Source: Tetraselmis striata
Lineage: Eukaryota > Chlorophyta > Chlorodendrophyceae > Chlorodendrales > Chlorodendraceae
Length of the DNA: 64,000 nt
NCBI GenBank assembly: GCA_006384855.1
Contig: VCJN01003164.1
Span: forward strand, 39,538 to 103,537
Direction: 5' to 3'
Shown piece by piece: positions 48,136-57,803 of the stretch. A model generated the notes under the pieces. The model was not told where the DNA came from. It saw nothing but the letters and a program-made list of their open reading frames with translations, and made no database searches. The stretch's first letter is position 1. Each line of letters begins with the position of its first letter. The position numbers and the translations under genes were made by a program.

Positions 48136-49026
48136 ATGTATATTATATTCGAGGCGACTATGCGGGGCGCAGCACACGCCGCGGCTTGGGTCGGCGGAGC
48201 GGCAGGCGGCGGGAGCCTTATGGCCGGGCAGTATTCACACCCACACAGGCACCGCCGCTCACCTCCGACGCGGATGAACCGCCTCCCAAAGGAAACATGC
48301 CGGTTGGTGGTAATCCCAACAGGCGTGGGGTGCCGGCGCCGGTACTGGTGCGACGGAGCTGTCGCGTCAGGAACCGCACCGCATGTGGAGCAACACATGG
48401 CGGTGCCGGCCCCACCTATGTCTAGGGCCACCTCCTCACAACACCCCGCCACGACGGCGTCGGCCACCGCCGACGGCGCCGTTGCGGGGGGGGACGCCCT
48501 GCCAGGCGACGATGATGCGCCTGGTGCGCCGCGTCAGGAGGCGGAGGAGGTCGTGGTCGAGGCGACTGATCGGGCTGAGGGGGTTGTCGAGGCGAGCGAG
48601 GCTGCGCTCGCGCCACCCGCCCCGCAGCCACCTGCGGGACATGCCGACTTGCTCGTCGCCATGTTGACCGGAGCACTACGAGCAGTGGCGGGAGGCGGCC
48701 ACATGCACTATCATGTGCGTGTCCTGGCCGGACGCCCGTCATGCGTGGACTGCGGCCAACGGACGGACTGGGAGTGTTGCTGCGACGGCACCCCGGCTTT
48801 GTGCGGCCCCAAGTACCCATGCATGGCGACCCATCAGCGGGCAGTCCTCTGCCCGACCACGGCCACGGTGAGGGCGGAGTTCCGCCATGTCAGGGACGCG
48901 TTCCACGACGCGACTCGCGCCGCCGTGTGTGAGGCTTCCGAGAAGGCACGCGCGGCTGGTAGGGTGCGCAGGGTGAGGCGGCGGACGGCCCAGGAGCTGA
49001 AGGAGAGCGAGACATGCCGTCAGTGA
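48136..49026 (+). CDS. Cysteine-rich zinc-ribbon protein of element R
   Basis: One uninterrupted frame of 296 residues from ATG 48136. The N-terminal two-thirds is Ala/Pro/Glu-rich with no domain. Near the C-terminus 'GRPSCVDCGQRTDWECCCDG' followed by LCGP...C...H gives a C-x2-C...C-x-C...C...C...H ribbon like the C-terminal zinc ribbons of piggyBac-type and related transposases. A basic tail follows ('GRVRRVRRRTAQELKESETC'). It lies on the opposite strand to the BED gene. The region is deleted in element L. No catalytic domain is present, so it is an accessory or detached C-terminal module. Confidence 0.55.
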   Translation: MYIIFEATMRGAAHAAAWVGGAAGGGSLMAGQYSHPHRHRRSPPTRMNRLPKETCRLVVIPTGVGCRRRYWCDGAVASGTAPHVEQHMAVPAPPMSRATSSQHPATTASATADGAVAGGDALPGDDDAPGAPRQEAEEVVVEATDRAEGVVEASEAALAPPAPQPPAGHADLLVAMLTGALRAVAGGGHMHYHVRVLAGRPSCVDCGQRTDWECCCDGTPALCGPKYPCMATHQRAVLCPTTATVRAEFRHVRDAFHDATRAAVCEASEKARAAGRVRRVRRRTAQELKESETCRQ

Positions 49027-49204
49027 GGTCGGGCGCAATGTCATTGGGTGGGGCACACGGACGTGTAACACTTGCACTTTGCGCGTACTGCTGGGTTACA
49101 TCCAAGCGGTGTCACACTATGCAACCGGAAAGGCTGCGTTGCTACTGCAAACGATGCTACGCCTCACTCGGTAGCAACCGCTGCCCCGCCCATCCCACTC
49201 GGGA

Positions 49205-49790
49205 TGCTGAGAGCAGCTAAAGGGCACCGGGGGCGGGGCAAGAGGGAGCAGGGCCAATGATTGTGGAAGAGCGGGGACCCGCTTGCATGCCATCGTATTA
49301 TATCTTGCACAATATCTGTTGCTGCACTCATATCTCACATCACTAGCTTAGCTATAGTGATTCCCCCCCCCCCCCCCCCCCCCCCGCACCGCGGACGCAC
49401 AAGCCTGGGTATACGCATCAACTGCCCGCCGGGATGAGAAACTGGTATTGGTAGTGTGTCTGTGGGGTGGAGGGGGGGCAAAAGAGCTGCCAATTGCTGC
49501 CAAGCTGGTGCGTTACATTGGGGCAGGCGCTGGGCAGACAATTGGGGCTCGCTTCAGAGCATTGTCTAGTGCCTATGCGGCTCTGCCGCCTCCGCCGCAT
49601 GCAGACTCTCCGGGCTCACCAGCACCGCCACCTCAGTCATGCGGCCCTGCATCCCGCAGCCCGCCGCCGTCAGCCAGATCAGAGGTATCCAGAAGCCAGT
49701 GCTGGGGTTGTTGCGGCATGACCGCATAGTTTTCAGCGCCTGCCGTCCACAACTTGTAATGCATCCCTTTCCGCCGATTCCGCTGTATGC
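49205..49790 (-). other. Element R segment missing from L
   Basis: It lies between the zinc-ribbon side and the minisatellite and includes a C tract (49363-49386). The minus-strand frame continuing from the minisatellite reads 'NRRKGMHYKLWTAGAENYAV' and 'PQQPQHWLLDTSDLADGG'. Copies of CGAGTGGGATGGGCGGGGCA border it, so L could have lost it by recombination between repeats. Confidence 0.55.
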
Positions 49791-49796
49791 GCTGTC

Positions 49797-50668
49797 TTGG
49801 CGCCGCGCTGCCCCGGCCGCCGCGCCTTGGCGCCGCGCTGCCCCGGCCGCCGCGCCTTGGCGCCGCGCTGCCCCGGCCGCCGCGCCTTGGCGCCGCGCTG
49901 CCCCGGCCGCCGCGCCTTGGCGCCGCGCTGCCCCGCCCATCCCACTCGCGTTGGCGCCGCGCTGCCCCGGCCGCCGCGCCTTGGCGCCGCGCTGCCCCGG
50001 CCGCCGCGCCTTGGCGCCGCGCTGCCCCGGCCGCCGCGCCTTGGCGCCGCGCTGCCCCGCCCATCCCACTCGCGTTGGCGCCGCGCTGCCCCGGCCGCCG
50101 CGCCTTGGCGCCGCGCTGCCCCGTCCGCCGCGCCTTGGCGCCGCGCTGCCCCGCCCATCCCACTCGCGTTGGCGCCGCGCTGCCCCGGCCGCCGCGCCTT
50201 GGCGCCGCGCTGCCCCGGCCGCCGCGCCTTGGCGCCGCGCTGCCCCGGCCGCCGCGCCTTGGCGCCGCGCTGCCCCGGCCGCCGCGCCTTGGCGCCGCGC
50301 TGCCCCGGCCGCCGCGCCTTGGCGCCGCGCTGCCCCGGCCCCGGCCGCGCCTTGGCGCCGCGCTGCCCCGGCCGCCGCGCCTTGGCGCCGCGCTGCCCCG
50401 GCCGCCGCGCCTTGGCGCCGCGCTGCCCCGGCCGCCGCGCCTTGGCGCCGCGCTGCCCCGGCCGCCGCGCCTTGGCCGCCGCGCTGCCCCGGCCGCCGCG
50501 CCTTGGCGCCGCGCTGCCCCGGCCGCCGCGCCTTGGCGCCGCGCTGCCCCGGCCGCCGCGCCTTGGCGCCGCGCTGCCCCGGCCGCCGCGCCTTGGCGCC
50601 GCGCTGCCCCGGCCGCCGCGCCTTGGCGCCGCGCTGCCCCGGCCGCCGCGCCTTGGCGCCGCGCTGGG
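49797..50668. repeat. 30-bp minisatellite, about 29 copies (element R)
   Basis: Unit CTTGGCGCCGCGCTGCCCCG plus GCCGCCGCGC, repeated almost perfectly. Three interspersed variant units carry CCCATCCCACTCGCGTTGG (about 49936, 50061, 50154), and there are length variants near 50340 and 50475. The unit length is a multiple of three and the unit has no stop in several frames, so very long frames cross it on both strands; these are artefacts apart from the minus-strand frame that continues the BED gene. Confidence 0.95.
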
Positions 50669-51377
50669 TATCGAGTCCTCCCCTCCCTAGTGAGCGCGTC
50701 CACCTGCGCCTTGCGCTCGGGGCCGTCCTCCTCCGTCACCACATTCTGCAACCCCCACCGCGTGACGAACCACGCAGCTCCTTGCATGCGCTTGTACATG
50801 TGCCCAAGCACCGCCTGGGGACGCGAAGCTCCTTCTCGGTCATGATCGCCTTCACCCGGGCCTCCTCGAGGAGCGGACCGGCGTTAAGAATGGAAAACGT
50901 TTCCATGTGGTGCAAGCAGTCCTCCATGACCCAGCCGGGCTGCACCGTCACCTTGCCTGACCCTGCAGTCATGGAGGGGAATGCCGTCACGCCCACGCCC
51001 ACGCCCACGCCCGGGGGGGGGGGGGGGGGGGAGGGGTTTACCTTTCGATTCTTGGACACTGCAAACGAAGGGCGCAACCCGCGTTCAAAGTTGCTGGGTA
51101 TCGGGACTAAAGCCTGGCGCCGGTCTTCCTGCTTCATAGCTCGGAATCCAATGTGGCCCTGCACGGTGACAAATTTCCTCCAGAAGTCCCTTCCCAAGCC
51201 AAAAAAAAACAGGTGGAACGGCGCGAGGGGGAAGAGGTTGACCATGCTGACATAGCCCCGGACCACATGCACATGGCACACGCCATGGCAGCCAGTGTTC
51301 TGCTTGGCCTCCGCCAGCCGGGTTGTGTTGACCGCACGCCGGGCAAGGTGCGTGATTCACTGGACAAGTCATCGCCT

Positions 51378-52135
51378 TCATGGACGGTTACCAAGCGAGC
51401 CTCCCCGTCCGCATCCACAGGGGGGTGCTCCTGGGCAGCCGCCATAGCCTCCACAACCTGCCACGCCGACCGGGCGGGTGCGTGTGATTCCATACAACCG
51501 CAGTTGAGTGGTGCCACCAGCACGCAGGCCGGGCCCACTCACCTCTGAACGCAGAAGGCCCACAATGCCCCCGTCCTCGAAAACAGCGCGCCACTGGGTC
51601 GCCCCGCCGTAGTCCTCCAACACCCACTCGGTAACGACGCCGGTTATCACGCCGTAGTGCCATACCCCCCGGAACTTCTTGGCGATGACCTTCATGTAGA
51701 AGTCGCCGGAATCGCCTTTCCATATCACGCCCTCATCGCGGGTTCCACGCCCGCCGGCGGCCACGCAGGCGCGTCGATGTCCATACCGTCTTCGCCAACG
51801 GGGTCCTCCCCCACGCCCATCACATCGTCCACCTTCGAGCCGCCGTCGTCCGAGACCGGCGCCGGCGGGCCGTTTCCGACGGCTGCAGCTACTCCTGCTG
51901 CCGCCCCTGTTGTTGTTGCTGCTGCTGCTGCCGCCCCTGCTGCTGCTGCTTGTGATAAGGCGGCCTTGCGGCGCAACTTAGCCGCACGCTTCAACGAGTG
52001 GCTACAGTTCGGGAATTTTAGGAAGTGCCGCTCTCGCGCCATCTTATCACAAGTGCCCGTCACGTTGCCCCGGCAGTGCTTGCATGAGTACACGCCATCC
52101 TTCGACACACTCGCTATCCATCCCTTTGCCGGCAT
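51378..52135 (-). CDS. BED-finger plus Tudor-like protein, element R copy
   Basis: It starts at 52135 ('MPAKGWIASVSKDGVYSCKH') with C-x2-C and 'RERHFLKFPNCSHSLKRAAK' forming a BED-type finger, then an Ala/Gln-rich spacer and an acidic linker. After one frame change near 51740 it continues 'GDSGDFYMKVIAKKFRGVWH', 'YGVITGVVTEWVLEDYGGAT' and 'RAVFEDGGIVGLLRSEVSGP', the Tudor-like part, which lacks the stop seen in L. Tudor-like folds bind methylated residues, so targeting to chromatin is possible (inference). Homologous downstream coding continues to about 50690 and into the minisatellite. Confidence 0.6.
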
Positions 52136-52745
52136 GCCTGCTGCCGCGCGCGGGGGGCGGGGGGGGGGGGGGGGGGGGGTTGAGAGTTGGGGTGGATGTA
52201 ACCCACCACCGGCAGGCAACACAGATGCGAGTGCGCGGCTGTCCGCGCTTGATTCAACGGTGAGCGGCGGTGACCGTGAGGCGACCCCATACTTCATGCG
52301 CGTGCTGGGGCGTTACACAATCATCAGCAGTTAGGGCGGCTGCATTAAAACGCGCACCTACGAACACCACCTACCGCCTACCACCTACCGTACCACCTAC
52401 ATCCGCCCACACCTCCGCCCGTCGTGCCGCACATCGCGGCACACCGCGGGGTCAGCGGTCAGCGATGTGCGGTCAGCGATGTGCGGCGATGTGCAATGAG
52501 TGCGTACATCCGCCTGTACTTAGCCCGGGTGCTCCGCGTCGGCGGGCGACACGCGAGCCCGCGTGCGCATATCAATTTGATGAAATTATGGAAACGAGAA
52601 ATTCATATAGTACTTTACAGGTCGCGCGCGATAGTCGTCGCTACTGGGTATGAAATCCACGTCCCTCGTCCGTCCCGTATCGTCCCCGTATGTCGTCGTT
52701 CGTCACCAGTAGGGCACATTTACGTCACATCTGAATCTCACAGTG

Positions 52746-54040
52746 ACGGTCTTGTGAACACGGGTTGATCGCTGGAAGGCATCTGCAACGCGTGTGTTTG
52801 TACACGCCAGTGGGCGTCTCCAGGCGCCGGGAGATCATTGAGCGCGTTCGCCGTATAGGTCAACAGTGACGGGGTTGTGCTCCGTCGAGTGCAAGATAAT
52901 GATCTGGCACCCAACCACCGGGGCCAAGCACGGCTAGGCAGAAAGAAGTACCCGGCAGCGACCTCCCGCAGCTCATGCGGAGTCATGGCTGTCCGCGCGG
53001 TGGGGATGGCCACTGTCCACATGCCTGACACCGCGTCGAGCTGGTTGAACAAGATCCTTTCCCTACATGTGGCAGGGAGAGCGCACACCTCATTTCGAAG
53101 CCGAGAGTTGTTGCCTTGTCTAGAAATGCCGTCAGCTCCTTTTGCGAGCCTGACGCAGCCTCCACTTCCCGCTCCATCTGGCGTGCATCTGCGTCGCCGA
53201 GATGGCCAGCAGTAGCCGCTTGGAGGCGGCCCCACGCCTCGCGCATCTCCGCGGGTAGCTGTCCCGACCCATGAGCATCGTTGAGGAAGTGGTCATACTG
53301 GCGGGCGGAAGAATTTGCGTTGAAGCTGCCTCGGCCAAGTACGGACCCGAGCTGCGGGTCAAAGAAACCAGGGGTGGGGGTGTTGGGCCGGAGTTCCTAG
53401 TCAAGGAACCTTGGGAGGATGGCAATTCATGCAGCGAATGAAGGCGGCAATCACGAACGGTAGCCATGCGGCGGATTGCCAGCTCCCTTCAATCGAGTGG
53501 GGAGGTGAAAGCCTGCTGCGCGCCCTGGCCACTTCATCCTCGCTCAAGGTAGCCACCTCCGCTGCCATGGGGGTCGGGGTCGTGCAAAAGCTCCGCCAAA
53601 GAAATCGGTGACCACCCGGATTGGTGTCGGTGCCGTACGTGGGAGGGATCAAAAGAGACCCCTAGCAGCCGTTCGACCGCCGCGAGGATTGTGGCATCCA
53701 CCGCCTCCGCAAAGGCCTCCACCTCGGACGGAAGACAATTGCGGAGCCAATACCCCCGCCTTTGTGTTGCATGCAATGCTTTGAGCATGGCCCATGCGTG
53801 GGTGATGCAAGGCGTGGGTGTACCGACGGCTGGGCTTTGGCAGACAAAAGCTTGCTCAGGCTAGCGTCCACCTCCTCTCGTAGCTCCTCCGCCTTGCCGC
53901 GCATATACGCCTGCACATACTCTGGCGATCCGAGCGGCACGTTCGGGACCGCGATGCCGTGATGGCCATCTAGCTCTGGCCACTCGATGTCGGCCGGAGC
54001 CTCATATCCCGACTGGTAGGGACACACAGTAGTAATCTTT
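52746..54040 (-). mobile_element. LINE-type reverse transcriptase, C-terminal fragment
   Basis: Minus-strand frames 53662-54027 ('GIAVPNVPLGSPEYVQAYMR', 'ELREEVDASLSKLLSAKAQP'), 53534-53788 ('RRGYWLRNCLPSEVEAFAEA', 'ILAAVERLLGVSF') and 52983-53246/52738-53235 ('DAVSGMWTVAIPTARTAMTP', then HELREVAAGYF) occur in the order expected after the catalytic core of algal non-LTR RT proteins. The core itself (YxDD) is not in the window. The frame changes show the copy is dead. Element R abuts its 3' side. Confidence 0.55.
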
Positions 54041-55312
54041 CTGGTCGTCTCGTGTTACTCCTCCGTCGCAGTCGTTGTAGAGGGCCTTGATGATTGTCCT
54101 TTTGGTCCTTTTGGTGATTTCCTGATATCGCCTCGTGCTGCTAGCTCATGTAATTAGTAATCTTTTTTGGTTGCAGGGAGAGCGTCAGGAGAATGCACCG
54201 AAAGTACTGGGGAGGGAAAAAGCCTACGTTTAAGCAGAACACATAATAGTACTGTAGTCGCTAGCGACTAGTGTGGCGGAGCGTCCCGGCGGCCGGGTGG
54301 CGGAGCGGGGCGGGCTGAAGAAAATCTGGCACATACTCACAGGCCCTGGCTATCCGTCAGCAGAACCCCATCAACTACAGTACCGCCCTTCGGCTCCACT
54401 CCCCGGCAGGGCAAGGCCGCCAGAGGTGAGCTTTATACCCTGCAACTTAAGCGCCCCATTCGACGACCTCCCTTCTGCCCTGCTCCCCCCCTCTTGGCCC
54501 CAGTTTCCGGCTTTAATTCGAGGATCCGCACCGCCGCCGCGCGGCAGCACTCCCAGCCACAAGGTCCCGCAACCGCGCGCAGGTCGCATCAACCTGGCCG
54601 CGCCATCGGAGCCCAACTGGTCCATAGCCGCCGCGCAGTCTGCTTCTCCTCTGTCATGCTCAATGTTTCGTATGTCGTAGATATGTGCAGCCGCGTGCCG
54701 GCCTCGCTCCCTCTGCGGCTCAGCTCCGTCAGGGCGCCGGATGTTATCTCGGGAGTATCTCCGACTACTGGTACCCTTATGTTATTGTCTTTGCGGGGGC
54801 CGTGTCCAACCGCCACCCCTCCCTTCCCTCCCCTCTCCCCCCTCCCCCCGACCTCCCCACGGGAGCGTCAGTGTAGCTTCGTCACCCGCCCAGAATCTCC
54901 GATCCTTGTGCACAGAGCGCTGCCGCGGTCCCCGCGGGAGACATCGCTGGGCCAGATCTGGGCGGGCGCCGCGGCGGTGCCGTCTCGTCCGATTGTCGCG
55001 TCAATGTCAGTACTTTATGCAGTACTGTTACCCAGCACCTTGCCTCTCTTCCATGGCGAGCCGCCTCGTGTCTTGGCCCTGTGCGGTCGGGTGCAGTGGG
55101 TCGCGCCGGGATGCAAGCCTTATGGGGATCCTCATAGCGGTGGGTTTGGAACCCATGGGTCCCGGGTCGCTGCTTTGAGGAGCGGTGGTTCTGGTGCTGG
55201 CGGTAGGGGAGAGGGGGCGAGCTCTCTACAGCCGTGTTGGTGGGCCTAACCAGAGCGGTGCTGTGCAGACTTTACTCCCCTTTCCGCTTCTCGATCCAAC
55301 CTTTCGCCCGCC
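54041..55312. other. Upstream region of the DECD-box helicase gene
   Basis: 54112-54160 repeats the GGTGATTTCCTGATATCGCC...GCTAGCTCATGTAATTA piece of the 9845 repeat (inverted). 54818-54862 is a long C/T-rich run. 54270-55310 is GC-rich with no convincing gene and probably contains the promoter and 5' UTR. A possible 3' splice site (TGTGCAG) at 55268 suggests a 5'-UTR intron. Confidence 0.5.
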
Positions 55313-57803
55313 ATGGCTGACCCAGTCAACGTGGAGGAGGAGCTGGTGACTACGAGGAGGAGGAGGCCACAGAGGCGGACGCCGCCACCGCCAAGGACGC
55401 GGCGCAGAACAAGAAGGGCTACGTCGGCATCCACGCCACTGGCTTCAAGGACTTCCTACTCAAGCCGGGAGCTGCTGCGCGCCATCCAGGACTGCGGCTT
55501 CGAGCATCCCAGTGAAGGTGCGCCGCTCCACCTTGTCCTTGTTGGGCCTGCTGGGAGGTTGACAAGGCTGGCTGGCGCCACTTCCTGACTTGCCCTGCGG
55601 TGCTCGCTGCTGTCGACAGTCCAGCATGAGTGGCATCCCACAGGCCATCCTGGGCATGGACGTCATTTGCCAGGCCAAGTCGGGTATGGGTAAGACTGCA
55701 GTCTTCGTGCTGACCGTGCTTGCAGCAGGCTGGAGCCTGAGGAGGGCAAGGTGTCGGCCATCGTGCTGTGCCACACCCGTGAGCTGGCGTTCCAGGTGCG
55801 ATGGGAGCTGCCACGCGCATTGCAACCGGCTGGATATGGTCTTCTGTCTGCCTTCCTCCCCAGCAAGAGGGATCCGTTGATCTGAAATGTTTCCACGGTT
55901 GCTGGGCAGATCTGCCACGAGTTTGAGCGCTTTAGCCGGTACCTTGAGGGCGTCAAGGTGGCCAATTTCTTCGGGGGCCTGCCGATCGAGCAGAACAAGA
56001 AGGTGCTGAAGGAGGACCCTCCGCACATTGTGGTGGGCACGCCCGGGCGCATGCTGGCGCTGAGCAACCAGAAGTTTCTTAACTTGTCCACGGTGCGCCA
56101 CTTTGTGCTGGACGAGTGCGACAAGATGCTGGATAGCTTCGGTAGGCGCCTGCCCCCCCAAAAACACCTGCTGCCGGCAGCGGCGGGCGATGCAATACAT
56201 GCTTGTCCATCTGCGTATTTGCCTCGAACTCTCCAGCTGAACCCCCTCCCCTCTTCTCGACCTTATTCGATGCCAGATATGCGCCGCGACGTCCAGAAGA
56301 TCTTCATCGCCACCCCCCACGACAAGCAAGTGATGATGTTCTCCGCCACCCTCTCCCAGGAAATTCGGCCCATCTGCAAGAAATTCATGACAGACGTACG
56401 CGCCCTCGGCAGCTGTGCCGCTCTCCCCACCACCATCATTGCGCGGCCCCTTGTGCGTGTGAACCAAGACTCCCCGCAATCACCGGCAGTTAGAGCCACT
56501 GCTGGAAGTACCGCGTGTCCAGCGCGAGTTGAATGGCATGGGGTCGCAGCCCAGGGCTGCTGGCGGGCGCGGTCAGACCGGATGGATTCGGTTTGGATCA
56601 TGGGAGGAATGGAATGGATGCTAGCCAGCCTGGCAGAGCTGGACACAGTGTCATGGGACCTGCTGCTGATTGTCAGCGCCGGCTCGCTGTATGTGGCCGT
56701 GGAGCGGGGCTGCTGGCGGCGCCATCTGAATATCTGGACAGCGGGGCCAGCCTGATGTGCATATGAGATTGTTTTTTTTCCTCCGCCGATGAACCTGGCA
56801 AGACTGCCTTGGCAGCCAGCGGTGCGCGAGTCCCAAGCGCCGGCACACAGCCAGCATGCTAACTGCAAAGTGCAACCGCGGTTGCGATGCTTTTTGATCT
56901 GCGCAGCCCATGGAGATCTACGTTGACGACGAGGCCAAGCTCACGCTCCATGGCCTCGTGCAGCACTACATTCATGCTGGAGGAGAGTGACAAGAACCGC
57001 AAGCTTAACGACCTGTTGGACGCCCTGGACTTCAACCAGGTGGGCGGAGTTGCAGGTTTTTGCGGGATTTCAGGCGTTCCAGCGCCGGGCACGCCTTGTT
57101 TAACCTCTTGACTCGAAGCGCACTGGGGCTGTCATTGCAGGTGGTGATCTTCGTTAAGTCCGTCCCGCGCGCCGTGACACTGGACAAGCTGCTGTGCGAG
57201 TGCAATTTCCCCTCCATCACCATCCACTCCAAGCTTTCTCAGGCTGAGCGGTAAACCCTCCTTCTTCCATCTCAGTCAAACCCGCTTGCCCTCTGTAGCT
57301 ACCTGCCGCTGCAGCAAACATAAGAGCTTTCCTGAGGCTCAATTTCTCTGGTCTGTTCTCCCTAGCATTGAGAGGTACAAGGAGTTCAAGCAGGGCAAGA
57401 AGCGCATCCTGGTTGCCACCGACCTGGTGGGCCGTGGCATTGACATTGAGCGTGTCAACATTGTGATCAACTATGACATGCCTGTCACAGACGAGCAGCA
57501 TGGCAATGGCGCCGACACGTATCTTCACAGGGCGAGTCCCTGCCGTGCACATTGCTTTGCTAGAGTAAGCTATTGTCGGGCTGCATGCCGCCGCCGTAGC
57601 AGCTAGCACCGACAGCGCTTTTGTCCTTGACCCGCCCTTCAGGTGGGGCGTGCTGGCCGCTTTGGGACCAAGGGTCTGGCATCACCTTCGTGGCCTCTGA
57701 GGAGGACTCCAAGGTGCTCAACCAGGTGCAGGAGCGGTTCGACGTGGACATCAAGCCCCTGCCCGAACATGTGGAGCCGTCCACCTACATGAACCAGGCT
57801 TAG
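55313..57803 (+). CDS. DECD-box RNA helicase, UAP56/Sub2 (DDX39) type
   Basis: Eight exons: 55313-55517, 55620-55795, 55910-56141, 56277-56395, 56907-57039, 57141-57250, 57366-57531 and 57643-57803, about 432 residues by homology. Motifs in order: AKSGMGKT (Walker A), [18 protein letters not shown] (the diagnostic box), MMFSAT, VVIFVKS, '[17 protein letters not shown]' and VGRAGR. By family it is a nuclear ATP-dependent helicase of spliceosome assembly and TREX mRNA export. All splice sites fit the expected joins. One intron starts GC (57532). About seven single-base indels lie in the exons: a lost G near 55348 and a gained G near 55470; gained Gs near 55630, 55723 and 55730; a gained T near 56970; and a lost C near 57677. 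The annotated frame is therefore not continuous. Either a sequencing error or a recent pseudogene could explain this. Confidence 0.85.

Larger units (their letters stand above)
44501..52745 (-). mobile_element. DNA element R, ~8.2 kb, inverted copy of element L
   Basis: It begins CACTGTGAGATTCAGATGTG (44501) and ends CACATCTGAATCTCACAGTG (52745). Its sequence is the reverse complement of L with scattered changes: basic protein gene (45241-45982), 370-bp repeats (46261-47370), minisatellite (49797-50668) and BED/Tudor-like gene (51378-52135). Compared with L it lacks the 39.7-41.3 kb gene, the joint being near 46197. It keeps a zinc-ribbon gene (48136-49026) and 49205-49790, both missing from L. 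The flanks (TAG/ACG) give no clear target duplication. It lies against a LINE RT fragment on its right. Confidence 0.75.

Noticed and set aside
49639-51255. Very long frames over the minisatellite on both strands (up to about 540 residues)
   Set aside because: They are products of the 30-bp GC-rich repeat, which is a multiple of three and has no stop in several frames. Only the minus-strand frame connects to conserved coding sequence.
54273-55249. Plus-strand frames upstream of the helicase gene
   Set aside because: No domains, several mutually overlapping frames in GC-rich sequence, and the position fits promoter/5' UTR.
55590-56868. Minus-strand frame of about 340 residues over the helicase gene
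   Set aside because: Shadow of the conserved plus-strand exons. All recognised motifs are on the plus strand.
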